From: JAWXTP01 sp044433415
GTDB lineage: Bacteria > Bacteroidota > Bacteroidia > Bacteroidales > Rikenellaceae
Assembly: GCA_044433415.1 (NCBI GenBank)
Contig: JAWXTP010000113.1
Coordinates: 1 to 9,876 of the forward strand
Length of the DNA stretch: 9,876 nucleotides
Direction of reading: 5' to 3'
The notes under the pieces were generated by a model that saw only the letters and a program-made list of their open reading frames with translations, made no database searches and had not been told where the DNA came from. The position numbers and the translations under genes were made by a program. Of this stretch, positions 1 through 5,995 are shown piece by piece; the stretch's first letter is position 1, and each line of letters opens with the position of its first letter.

Positions 1-350
1 ATAGTTTTTAAACTATAAAGATACTGAAAATCAGGGACTTATACAAATTTTTAAGACACTTATTTAATTGAATTTCATATATTTATGAGGTTTTTTTGAA
101 TTTTTGTCATGTAGTAAATGCTAACACAGTAAAAACCTATATAGAATCGATTGAATATCAATTTTGTATAGGTTTTACTGTATTGTACTGAGTCGCGCCC
201 CTGTCAGCTTTATCAGGGCTTAACAGTATTACCTTTTAGCAATAATTATTTTCTTTAAATTAAATAGATAATTTGATTTAATTTTCTTATCTTTAGCCAA
301 CAAAAGTTTTCTCGTTAAAAATATTTTTTGCAAACATAAAATTTAATAGA
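1..350. other. Gene-free left edge of the window
   Basis: No plausible coding frame is present on either strand. It contains a short palindrome at 1-16 (atagttt/aaactat), the hairpin at 126-181, a smaller GC-rich hairpin (gcccctg at 197-203 against cagggc at 214-219), and from 255 onward the 5' flank of the first paralog repeat. The short GC-rich hairpin stands out against very AT-rich surroundings. Nothing else is recognised. Confidence 0.6.
126..181. terminator. AT-rich hairpin, possible bidirectional terminator
   Basis: The arm at 126-141 (starting acagtaaaaacctata) is the reverse complement of 167-181, with a single extra A as a bulge. The 25-nt loop contains a small secondary dyad, ttga/tcaa. 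A stem of about 15 bp in gene-free DNA suggests a transcription terminator for a gene left of the window, or between convergent genes. No gene can be seen ending before it: all three forward frames close within the first 20 bases. The terminator role is inferred from the fold. Confidence 0.5.
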
Positions 351-747
351 ATGGAGAAGGTAGAAATAATAGAAAGAATCAAAAAAATAGCACAAAAAAC
401 TGCAGAGGTAATGAATAAAATCATGCGTATTTTTGTGTACATTTGCGCATATCCCGCATTGTGGTTTATTTTATTATATTTTTTTGATATATATATATTT
501 CCTAGTGACGTAAGAATTAAACAAACATTATTTTATTATATACTAGCTGTTATATGGAATACTGTAGTAGTTATGTCTATCCCGACTTATTTATGGTTTA
601 TATTAACGCTTTTCGTAAAGAAAATTCATCCCGTAATTACTATTATATATTTTATACTATTTATAATTGCTGGATTAGTTAGTTTATATATATCTCTAAT
701 GGTTATTGGGTGGGGACTTCGTTGAAGCTAGTTCTGTAAACTTGTTT
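255..747 (+). repeat. Duplicated cassette, unit A (around the first small membrane protein)
   Basis: From 255 this stretch matches the DNA starting at 1893 almost base for base through the leader to the start codon, differing by a few substitutions and a 2-nt length change in a T run. Identity continues through the first 40 codons, breaks down in the middle of the gene, and resumes to the stop and into a shared 3' flank (agctagttctrtaaacttgt). The first codons of the unit, Lys-Leu-Asn-Arg-stop (257-271), are the same as the last codons of the 324-residue protein at 935-1909, so the unit carries the tail of a second copy of that gene. Confidence 0.85.
351..725 (+). CDS. Small multi-pass membrane protein, paralog A; candidate immunity protein
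   Basis: This 124-residue protein has a basic, probably cytoplasmic N-terminus (residues 1-25, rich in Lys, Arg and Glu) followed by hydrophobic segments at about 27-50, 60-88 and 95-121, giving three or four membrane spans. I do not recognise the family. It aligns without gaps to the proteins at 1991-2365 and 2430-2816. Against the former, residues 1-40 match at 36 of 40 positions and 76-124 at 47 of 49, but residues 41-75 at only 9 of 35. The ATG at 351 is preceded by a leader conserved in front of all three paralogs (aaacataaaatttaatagaATG), which supports this start. Membrane location, multiplicity and position around a larger soluble protein suggest an immunity or self-protection role. 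That is inference; a small inner-membrane protein of another role is possible. Confidence 0.8.
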   Translation: MEKVEIIERIKKIAQKTAEVMNKIMRIFVYICAYPALWFILLYFFDIYIFPSDVRIKQTLFYYILAVIWNTVVVMSIPTYLWFILTLFVKKIHPVITIIYFILFIIAGLVSLYISLMVIGWGLR

Positions 748-934
748 CTAGAACTCCCCAATAATTAATTGCTCACAGTTTTTAAAAATACTTTTCAATT
801 AACACAGTAATTTTGCTTAACATTCAAATAATGTAAATTTCTTTTATTTCATTTTGGTTTTATTTTGCTTTTGGTTGATATTTGTATTATTGGCCAATGT
901 AAATAAAATTTTAATATCAAATAAATAATAAAAT
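726..934. other. Intergenic region between paralog A and the 324-residue gene
   Basis: The first ~22 bases are the 3' flank shared with the other two paralogs. Compared with the flank of paralog C, about 12 bases (tgctcgttactt) are missing here before the common ctagaact-like sequence. The remainder is AT-rich, codes for nothing convincing, and contains the candidate promoter at 853-884. Confidence 0.6.
853..884 (+). promoter_or_regulatory. Candidate Bacteroidota-type promoter for the 324-residue gene
   Basis: TTTG at 853-856 is followed after 20 nt by GATATTTG at 877-884. The Bacteroidota housekeeping consensus is TTTG, 19-21 nt, TAnnTTTG, so the spacing fits and only one -7 base deviates. 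Transcription would start near 890 and leave a leader of about 45 nt before the ATG at 935. Such motifs are common by chance in AT-rich DNA. Confidence 0.4.
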
Positions 935-1909
935 ATGAAGAGTAAAGAAAATGATAAAACTCCATTACTGAATAATAAGGAGGAGGAACACCAATATTTA
1001 CAACCAAATAAAGAAACCCAAGTTAAACAAAAGCAAGTGTGGTCAATTCCAACGTATGACACAACAAAGTATGATAGTTATATTGCATCATTATTAGGAA
1101 ATAACAAGTCAGAAAAAAAGAACACAACAAATAAATTATTAAATAAGACGTATACAGTTAGTTGGGGTAATTTGCAAGATGACTTCGGGAAGGATGCTCA
1201 TCGTATGGATGTTAATCAATTATCTGATACTGTAAAAAGCGAAATCGGAACTAAAAAACTAAAAAAATTAGATAAAAAAACTGAAGAAGAAGTAAAGCCT
1301 TATTATAAGGCTACTAATCGTTTTGCTCTTTCGGATAGGGACAATATTGAAAATCGTGTAAATAATGCATTTCTAAAAGGGGAAGGACTGGAAGATATTT
1401 CTATTAATGGGAACACTTATAAAGGATTGTTGTTTGATGAAAATAGTGAGCAGTCTAAACTCTTGAATAAAAATAATACGTTTAAAAAATATTTTAAAAA
1501 TTACCTTTCCAATATCGAAGATATAATTCGAGAATCTAAAGATGGCAAAGATGTTAATACTGATGAATTATCTACAAAATTTGAAACTAAATTAGGAAAA
1601 CCTAATTTTAGTCATATATCATCAATTCCTAAATTTGATTATTATGGTTTAATGGGAGGAGTTCAAAATGTAACGACTGACTTTAATATAGTTCCAATTT
1701 CTAATAACGAATATGAGGTTAACACAAAAATGTATCTTAATGATTGGTATGGAGCAGACAAATCTGATGTAAATAATTCAAGAGGAACTCTAAAAGGGAA
1801 TTTGCCTGGCCTAAAAGAATTTTTCTGGTTGCAGCATCGTTATGGTTATGAGCCTTTTCCAACTCAGATTATATATGAATCAAAAGATACAGTTAAATTA
1901 AATAGGTAA
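935..1909 (+). CDS. Uncharacterised 324-residue soluble protein; candidate toxin/effector
   Basis: I do not recognise this protein with certainty. Residues 1-35 are hydrophilic and low in complexity, without signal peptide or membrane segment. Residues 60-220 are Lys/Asp/Asn-rich and probably largely helical. Residues 232-324 look compact and beta-rich, with YYGLMGG (236-242), LNDWYGAD (268-275), the segment L290-PGLKEFFWLQHR (to 302) and EPFP (306-309). A D-x-Y motif followed downstream by a conserved hydrophobic/PF segment recalls C-terminal domains of some bacteriocin and type VI effector toxins such as colicin M-like proteins, but the full catalytic signature is not visible. An in-frame stop lies just before the ATG, so it is a free-standing gene and not a torn fragment of a longer one. 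It lies between paralogous membrane proteins, and the tail of a second copy survives at 257-271. That context suggests an effector with cognate immunity genes. The absence of an export signal would fit a type VI cargo effector or contact-dependent delivery; no secretion genes are in the window. Confidence 0.7.
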   Translation: MKSKENDKTPLLNNKEEEHQYLQPNKETQVKQKQVWSIPTYDTTKYDSYIASLLGNNKSEKKNTTNKLLNKTYTVSWGNLQDDFGKDAHRMDVNQLSDTVKSEIGTKKLKKLDKKTEEEVKPYYKATNRFALSDRDNIENRVNNAFLKGEGLEDISINGNTYKGLLFDENSEQSKLLNKNNTFKKYFKNYLSNIEDIIRESKDGKDVNTDELSTKFETKLGKPNFSHISSIPKFDYYGLMGGVQNVTTDFNIVPISNNEYEVNTKMYLNDWYGADKSDVNNSRGTLKGNLPGLKEFFWLQHRYGYEPFPTQIIYESKDTVKLNR

Positions 1910-2402
1910 TTTGATTTAATTTTCTTATCTTTAGCCAACAAAAGTTTTCTCGTTAAAAATATTTTTTTTATAAACATAAAATTTAATAGAATGGAGAAGG
2001 TAGTAGTAATAGAAAGAATCAAAAAAGTAGTACAAAAAACAGCAGAGGTAATGAATAAAATCATGCGTATTTTTGTGTACATTTGCGCATACCCCGCGTT
2101 GTGGTTTATTTTTACATATTATTTTGATATAGATATAGTCCCTACGTCTTTATGTGATAATATTTCGACAGTTGTTATCATATTAGGTATTATGTGGTAT
2201 AGTCTGTTGGGTGTGTCTATCCCAACTTATTTATGGTTTATATTAACGCTTTTCGTAAAAAAAATTCATCCCGTAATTACTATTATATATTTTATACTAT
2301 TTATAATTGCTGGATTAGTTAGTTTATATATATCTCTATTGATTATTGGGTGGGGACTTCGTTAAAGCTAGTTCTATAAACTTGTTTTGCTCGTTATTTA
2401 GA
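1893..2402 (+). repeat. Duplicated cassette, unit B
   Basis: This unit begins inside the last codons of the 324-residue gene and runs through the leader, the second membrane-protein gene and the 3' flank (agctagttctataaacttgttttgctcgtt). It corresponds to unit A (255-747) and is followed immediately by unit C. A TATCTTTA octamer is retained in both leaders (288-295 and 1926-1933). It resembles a -7 element, but no TTTG sits at the expected distance upstream. Confidence 0.85.
1991..2365 (+). CDS. Small multi-pass membrane protein, paralog B; candidate immunity protein
   Basis: This is a 124-residue paralog of the proteins at 351-725 and 2430-2816. The gene starts 81 bp after the stop of the 324-residue gene on the same strand, so co-transcription with it is likely, and it is the best candidate for that protein's cognate partner. 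The layout matches the paralogs: charged N-terminus, a span at about 27-50, a short variable segment (residues 51-62, PTSLCDNISTVV here), a long hydrophobic stretch ending in SIPTYLWFILTLFVKK (76-91), and a last span at 95-121. The variable segment would lie outside the cytoplasm if the basic N-terminus is inside. The C-terminal part of the DNA is almost identical to paralog A, indicating recent duplication or gene conversion. Function is unproven. Confidence 0.8.
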   Translation: MEKVVVIERIKKVVQKTAEVMNKIMRIFVYICAYPALWFIFTYYFDIDIVPTSLCDNISTVVIILGIMWYSLLGVSIPTYLWFILTLFVKKIHPVITIIYFILFIIAGLVSLYISLLIIGWGLR

Positions 2403-2410
2403 TGTTTTAC

Positions 2411-2864
2411 AAACATAAAATTTAATAGAATGGAGAAGGTAGAAGTAACAGAAAGAATCAAAAAAGTAGTACAAAAAACAGCAGATATAATGAATAAAAT
2501 CATGCGTATTTATGTGTACATTTGCATATATCCCGCATTGTGGTTTATTTTTACATTTATTTTTGATATAAACATACTCCCTAGTGTTATAGGTTATAGT
2601 TCTTCGCCAGTTGCTTTCACACTAGGTATTATTTTGTATAGTCTGTCGATTGTGTCTATCCCGACTTATTTATGGTTTATATTAACGCTTTTCGTAAAGA
2701 AAGTTCATCCCGTAATTACCATTGCATATTTCATACTGTTTGTAACTGTAGGAATAGTAAGCACATATTTAATATTATGTACTATTGCGTATTGTCAACG
2801 AGGGGGTTGGTCTTAGGTTTTGTTAAAGTACTAGCTCTGTAAACTTGTTTTGCTCGTTACTTAG
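2411..2864 (+). repeat. Duplicated cassette, unit C (partial 5' flank)
   Basis: This third copy lacks most of the ~95-bp leader found in units A and B. Similarity begins at aaacataaaatttaatag (2411), directly after the 3' flank of unit B. Its own 3' flank (ctagctctgtaaacttgttttgctcgtt, from 2831) matches that of unit B. B and C are therefore a head-to-tail tandem pair. Confidence 0.75.
2430..2816 (+). CDS. Small multi-pass membrane protein, paralog C; candidate immunity protein
   Basis: This protein has 128 residues from the ATG at 2430. An upstream in-frame ATG at 2346 lies inside the end of paralog B and would add 28 residues without counterpart in the other copies, so it is rejected. The conserved leader aaacataaaatttaatagaATG precedes 2430, as in the other paralogs. 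It aligns without gaps to A and B up to about residue 120, then ends in a different tail (YCQRGGWS, not IGWGLR). It is the most diverged copy: residues 41-75 are again the least conserved, and changes also accumulate in the last membrane span (104-121). It follows paralog B by 64 bp on the same strand and is probably transcribed with it. Interpretation as an additional immunity gene of different specificity is inference. Confidence 0.78.
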   Translation: MEKVEVTERIKKVVQKTADIMNKIMRIYVYICIYPALWFIFTFIFDINILPSVIGYSSSPVAFTLGIILYSLSIVSIPTYLWFILTLFVKKVHPVITIAYFILFVTVGIVSTYLILCTIAYCQRGGWS

Positions 2865-2908
2865 AACTACCTCAATCTCTCCCCTATTCTGACAACTGTT
2901 TTAGAAAA

Positions 2909-2943
2909 TAAATTCCATGTAGCTCGATGCTACATGGAATTTA
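2909..2943. terminator. Strong perfect hairpin after the membrane-protein array
   Basis: A perfect 15-bp stem pairs 2909-2923 with 2929-2943 (arm core aaattccatgtagc) around a 5-nt loop (tcgat). It lies about 90 bp after the stop of paralog C and well before the convergent porX gene. Position and stability suggest the transcription terminator of the array. There is no long T run, only ttaaaatttt, so the mechanism is uncertain. Confidence 0.65.
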
Positions 2944-2994
2944 AAATTTTAACGTCCACGGTTGTCCGCTTTTTCCAAGAGTAGTCTAGGAAAT

Positions 2995-3143
2995 CTCTAA
3001 CAGCTATGCTTTAACGCTTTCAAATTTTAAAGCCTCATCTTTTAATTTTATAAAATGCGCCATAGGAACCGCTATGGCTTATTTTATAAAATCAAAACCT
3101 AAGGCTTTAAAATTCGAAATCGTTTAAAGCCTAGCTATTAGAG
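2995..3143. repeat. Long imperfect palindrome, copy 1 of a dispersed element
   Basis: The left arm 2995-3065 is complementary to the right arm 3072-3143 over about 70 nt with scattered mismatches. Paired blocks include ctctaa/ttagag at the base, aattttaaagcc/ggctttaaaatt in the middle, attttataaaat on both sides, and ccatag/ctatgg at the apex. The apical loop is gaaccg (3066-3071). A second element with the same plan (taacgcttt motif near the base, loop gaacca) lies at 9750-9860. The symmetry resembles a non-autonomous palindromic mobile repeat or a large terminator-like RNA element; it codes for no protein. Confidence 0.8.
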
Positions 3144-3162
3144 CCTCCCTTGATTTTTTTGC

Positions 3163-3224
3163 GTTTTTCGAAAAATTAAGCGGAGCAGCCTCAGGTGGCT
3201 GTGAGCATTGATTTTTCGGAAAAG
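3163..3224. repeat. Imperfect hairpin near the porX 3' end
   Basis: The left arm from 3163 (gtttttcgaaaaatta) pairs with atttttcggaaaa near 3211-3223, and gcagcc (3185-3190) pairs with ggctgt (3197-3202) at the top. The middle of the stem is interrupted by mismatches. It lies about 60 bp beyond the porX stop and may contribute to termination or 3'-end stability of that transcript. Confidence 0.5.
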
Positions 3225-3244
3225 GTGAAAAATGTAGGCCGTTA

Positions 3245-3278
3245 TTGGGAAAAGCCTTCACGAACGTCCCAACGTGAA
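3245..3278 (-). terminator. Candidate porX terminator with overlapping alternative dyads
   Basis: Read on the minus strand just after the porX stop, ttcacg pairs with cgtgaa (3278-3273 with 3262-3257) and is followed by ggctttt, a terminator-like arrangement. A second dyad, ttggga (3245-3250) with tccaa-type arm tcccaa (3267-3272), overlaps it, so only one of the two stems is likely to form at a time. The stems are only 6 bp each. Confidence 0.4.
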
Positions 3279-3280
3279 AC

Positions 3281-4840
3281 CTAGACCCCCCGTTTAGGGG
3301 TTAGTGTTATATAGGGCACTATCATCTCCTCCATGGAGATGCCGCCATGCTGGAAAGTATTTTTGTAATAACGAACGTAATGGTTATAATTATTTGGATA
3401 ACACAAGAAATCGTTATTAGCTGCAAAAACATACCGCGATGAAATATTAGACTTAGGAAGACCAGCCAATTCTGGTTGTACTATCTCAAACACATCTTTA
3501 GTCTTATAATTCAAGCTCTTTCCTAACTTATATCTTAAGTTAACACTAGTCTCCTTATCACCTACAATCTTCACAGGATTGGTAACCTGCACCGTTCCAT
3601 GGTCAGAAGTAATAATTACTGTATGACCTTTCTCCGATAATAACTTAAGCATAGCCCATAAATCAGAGTGCTCAAACCATGAACGTGTTAAAGACCTAAA
3701 TGCAGACTCATCTTCTGCTAACTCTCTAATGATATCTGTATCTGTGCGCGCATGCGAAAGAATATCTAAGAAGTTGTAAATAATAACTGAAAAGTCAGCA
3801 TTATACACCTTAGAGAAATTATCTAGCAGTCTCTTACTGTGCTCTGTTCTCACAAGTTTATCAAAAGTCAGCTTGTAGTTCTTCCCTAAAGACTTAAGCT
3901 GGCGACGTAAGAAATCCTCCTCATACATATTCTTACCACCCTCTTCATTGTCATTAAGCCATAGACCTGGCATAATTTTCTCAATAGCAAGAGGGGTAAG
4001 CCCAGCAAATATAGCATTCCGCGCATACTGAGTTGCAGTAGGTAAAATGCTACAATAAAAATCTTCTGACTCCGTGTTAAAATAATTACTTACTATAGAT
4101 CTTATCGTAAGCCATTGGTCATAACGAAAATTATCAATTAATAAGAATGTTGTTTTTGAAGACTTATCCACTGTTGTAAACACCCTATTTCTCATAAGAG
4201 TATGAGAAAGTATAGGTCTAGAGAAAGATTTCTCCTTAAACCATTCAAGATAATTCTTCTTTATAAACTTAGCGTATTCGTTATTGGCCTCTGTTTTCTG
4301 ATAAGTCAGCACCTCGCTTATTCCCCTGTCAGAAGAAGATTCCAGTTCAAGCTCCCAATTAACAATTTTTTTGTAAATATTAACCCAATCATCAAAAGTC
4401 TTAGCCTCAGAGAAAGACAAAGATATTTGCTGAAACTGTGAACGGTAGTCGGCAGTATTATGCTCAGTTACTATCTGTTGAGAGTGCACATTCTTCTTAA
4501 TGGAAAGTAATACCTGATTAGGATTCACAGGTTTTATGATGTAATCCGCAATCTTAGAACCTATAGCACGGTTCATGATATCTTCTTCTTCACTCTTAGT
4601 TACCATAACAACAGGCGTGTCAGGTCTTATATCCTTAATCTTTTGAAGAGTCTCTAGCCCTGTCATACCAGGCATCATCTCGTCAAGAATAATAAGATCA
4701 TAAGGTGTTGAAGCAATCATTTCTAAAGCATCATAACCATTGTTGCACTTGTCCAAAGAGTAACCTTTGTTTTCAAGAAAAAGAATGTGAGGTTTTAATA
4801 ATTCAACCTCGTCATCTACCCATAAAATATTTGCTTCCAT
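3281..4840 (-). CDS. porX: PorX: response regulator with PglZ phosphodiesterase domain
   Basis: A cytoplasmic two-domain regulator of 519 residues, the usual length for PorX. The receiver domain covers about residues 3-117, with acidic pocket D9/D10, phosphoacceptor D53 (IILDEMMPG), T81 and K103. A helical linker (about 120-225) leads to the PglZ/alkaline-phosphatase-superfamily domain (about 229-510). Its expected metal and catalytic positions are visible: D236 (LLIDNFRYDQW), the Thr nucleophile region LPTATQ (266-271), D359 and H363 (YNFLDILSHAR), D413/H414 (TSDHG) and H498 (FQHGG). In Porphyromonas and Flavobacterium, PorX controls type IX secretion genes and the PglZ domain hydrolyses cyclic oligonucleotides, so both activities look intact here. 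It is divergently transcribed from a two-component pair 207 bp away. TsaE, a common downstream neighbour of porX in this phylum, is absent; a hairpin-rich region and the accessory array sit there instead. Confidence 0.93.
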   Translation of the reverse strand: MEANILWVDDEVELLKPHILFLENKGYSLDKCNNGYDALEMIASTPYDLIILDEMMPGMTGLETLQKIKDIRPDTPVVMVTKSEEEDIMNRAIGSKIADYIIKPVNPNQVLLSIKKNVHSQQIVTEHNTADYRSQFQQISLSFSEAKTFDDWVNIYKKIVNWELELESSSDRGISEVLTYQKTEANNEYAKFIKKNYLEWFKEKSFSRPILSHTLMRNRVFTTVDKSSKTTFLLIDNFRYDQWLTIRSIVSNYFNTESEDFYCSILPTATQYARNAIFAGLTPLAIEKIMPGLWLNDNEEGGKNMYEEDFLRRQLKSLGKNYKLTFDKLVRTEHSKRLLDNFSKVYNADFSVIIYNFLDILSHARTDTDIIRELAEDESAFRSLTRSWFEHSDLWAMLKLLSEKGHTVIITSDHGTVQVTNPVKIVGDKETSVNLRYKLGKSLNYKTKDVFEIVQPELAGLPKSNISSRYVFAANNDFLCYPNNYNHYVRYYKNTFQHGGISMEEMIVPYITLTPKRGV

Positions 4841-5047
4841 ATATTGTCTTGTATATTATTTGTATAACATTTTTGTTTATGCGAATGTTTCATAATCCTT
4901 ATTTAAAGCTAAATAAAAGCAACTATTTACAATTATCCTGCATTCACACAACATATAATTTCCCATAAATATAACGATTATTATTAAATATAATTGCATA
5001 CTTAACAAATTATATTTAATTTAGCAGAAATATATTAAAAAAGCGAA
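4841..5047. promoter_or_regulatory. Divergent promoter region between porX and the kinase gene
   Basis: The 207-bp AT-rich gap between two divergently transcribed genes must hold both promoters. I see no clear TTTG/TAnnTTTG pair on either strand, so no specific promoter is assigned. A shared region allows common regulation of porX and the two-component operon, but no operator dyad stands out. Confidence 0.45.
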
Positions 5048-5995
5048 ATGATTCTTAAAATATTATTAGTAATTGCCATTATCTTACAGCTATTTGCAGT
5101 ATCCTTAGCTGCGAAAATGACCAAAGTAACAAAATTCAACTCTGCGTGGATATTGTTCGCTGTAACTTTATCTCTTATGACGATACAGCTAGTTGCTGAA
5201 TATATAAATGTACTTAAGGGTGAAATTCTAATCCAAGCAGACGTTATGGTTTGGATCAGGGTTATCACTGCATTAAGCTGTGTTATCGCGGTAATCTTAA
5301 CTCGTCAGATTATATACTATATTGCTCAAATTGAAGAGAAAAAACGAATTACGCAAAAACGTATACTAAACACCATAATTAGTACTGAAGAAAAAGAAAG
5401 AAGACGTTTTTCAAAAGATTTACACGATGGTCTAGGTCCTTTATTATCATCTATAAAGCTATCTATCAGTGCACTTAAAGAGTCTGATAACACAGACGAA
5501 AACAAACCTATATTAGACAATGCCAATGTAGCAATAGAAGAAGCTATCAAAAGTTTAAAAGAGATATCTAACAACCTTAGCCCTCATATATTAACAAATT
5601 TTGGCTTCTATAGAGCACTAACAAATTTTATTAACCTCCTATCACTACCCTCTAACTTAAAGGTTAGATTAAACGGTAATATAGGAGCAAGAAGGTTCTC
5701 TAAACATACAGAAACTATCGTATATAGAACTGTATGTGAACTTGTTAACAACGCCATAAAACATGCTAATGCAACCTTAATAACCATAGAAATAAATCTA
5801 GCAGATGATAAATTGAATATCGTTGTTGCTGATAATGGTGAAGGTTTTGACGTTGAGGCTTACGAGCAAGAAACTAAACAAGGCATGGGTCTTTATAATA
5901 TATCTTCACGAATTTCGTCTATAAATGGCAACTTCAAAATTGAAAGTATTAAAGGTTTAGGAACAAACGTAAAATTGGAAATAAATGAACTGTAA
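5048..5995 (+). CDS. Membrane sensor histidine kinase, NarL-system type (HisKA_3)
   Basis: This 315-residue kinase has three likely membrane spans at about 2-21, 33-52 and 70-92 and no sizeable extracytoplasmic domain, so any signal is probably sensed in or near the membrane or in the short linkers. The dimerisation/phosphoacceptor block (about 112-180) contains ERRRFSKDLHDGLGPLLSS with H126. The ATPase domain follows, with N box ELVNNAIKHA (231-240), G1 box DNGEGF (262-267), GMGL (279-282) and GLGTN (303-307); all expected nucleotide-binding motifs are present. The gene overlaps the following response regulator by 11 bp, which argues for translational coupling and a cognate pair. The signal cannot be deduced. 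The family autophosphorylates and transfers phosphate to a LuxR-type regulator. Confidence 0.9.
   Translation: MILKILLVIAIILQLFAVSLAAKMTKVTKFNSAWILFAVTLSLMTIQLVAEYINVLKGEILIQADVMVWIRVITALSCVIAVILTRQIIYYIAQIEEKKRITQKRILNTIISTEEKERRRFSKDLHDGLGPLLSSIKLSISALKESDNTDENKPILDNANVAIEEAIKSLKEISNNLSPHILTNFGFYRALTNFINLLSLPSNLKVRLNGNIGARRFSKHTETIVYRTVCELVNNAIKHANATLITIEINLADDKLNIVVADNGEGFDVEAYEQETKQGMGLYNISSRISSINGNFKIESIKGLGTNVKLEINEL

Larger units (their letters stand above)
2817..3280. other. Gene-free convergent region packed with inverted repeats
   Basis: No coding sequence is supported on either strand. In order it contains the 3' flank of unit C, a perfect hairpin (2909-2943), a ~150-bp long palindrome (2995-3143), a second imperfect hairpin (3163-3224), and two overlapping short dyads beside the end of porX (3245-3278). 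More than half of the region can be folded. It separates genes converging from both sides. Confidence 0.7.

Noticed and set aside
1048..1060. The SIPTY string shared between the 324-residue protein (residues 37-41) and the membrane paralogs (76-80)
   Set aside because: Five residues only, in different sequence contexts (soluble versus membrane) and with different codons; most likely coincidence.
844..1062. Minus-strand reading frame of 72 codons over the start of the 324-residue gene
   Set aside because: It overlaps the start of a convincing forward gene, has low-complexity composition and no recognisable features.
1864..2082. Minus-strand hydrophobic reading frame of 72 codons across the gene 2 tail and paralog B start
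   Set aside because: It is antisense to coding and repeat-leader DNA; the hydrophobicity follows from AT-rich antisense composition.
2346..2429. An upstream in-frame start that would lengthen paralog C by 28 residues
   Set aside because: It begins inside paralog B, the extra residues have no counterpart in A or B, and the conserved leader points to the ATG at 2430.
2995..3143. CRISPR array or insertion sequence at the long palindrome
   Set aside because: There are no regularly spaced direct repeats and no transposase reading frame. The structure is a single hairpin.
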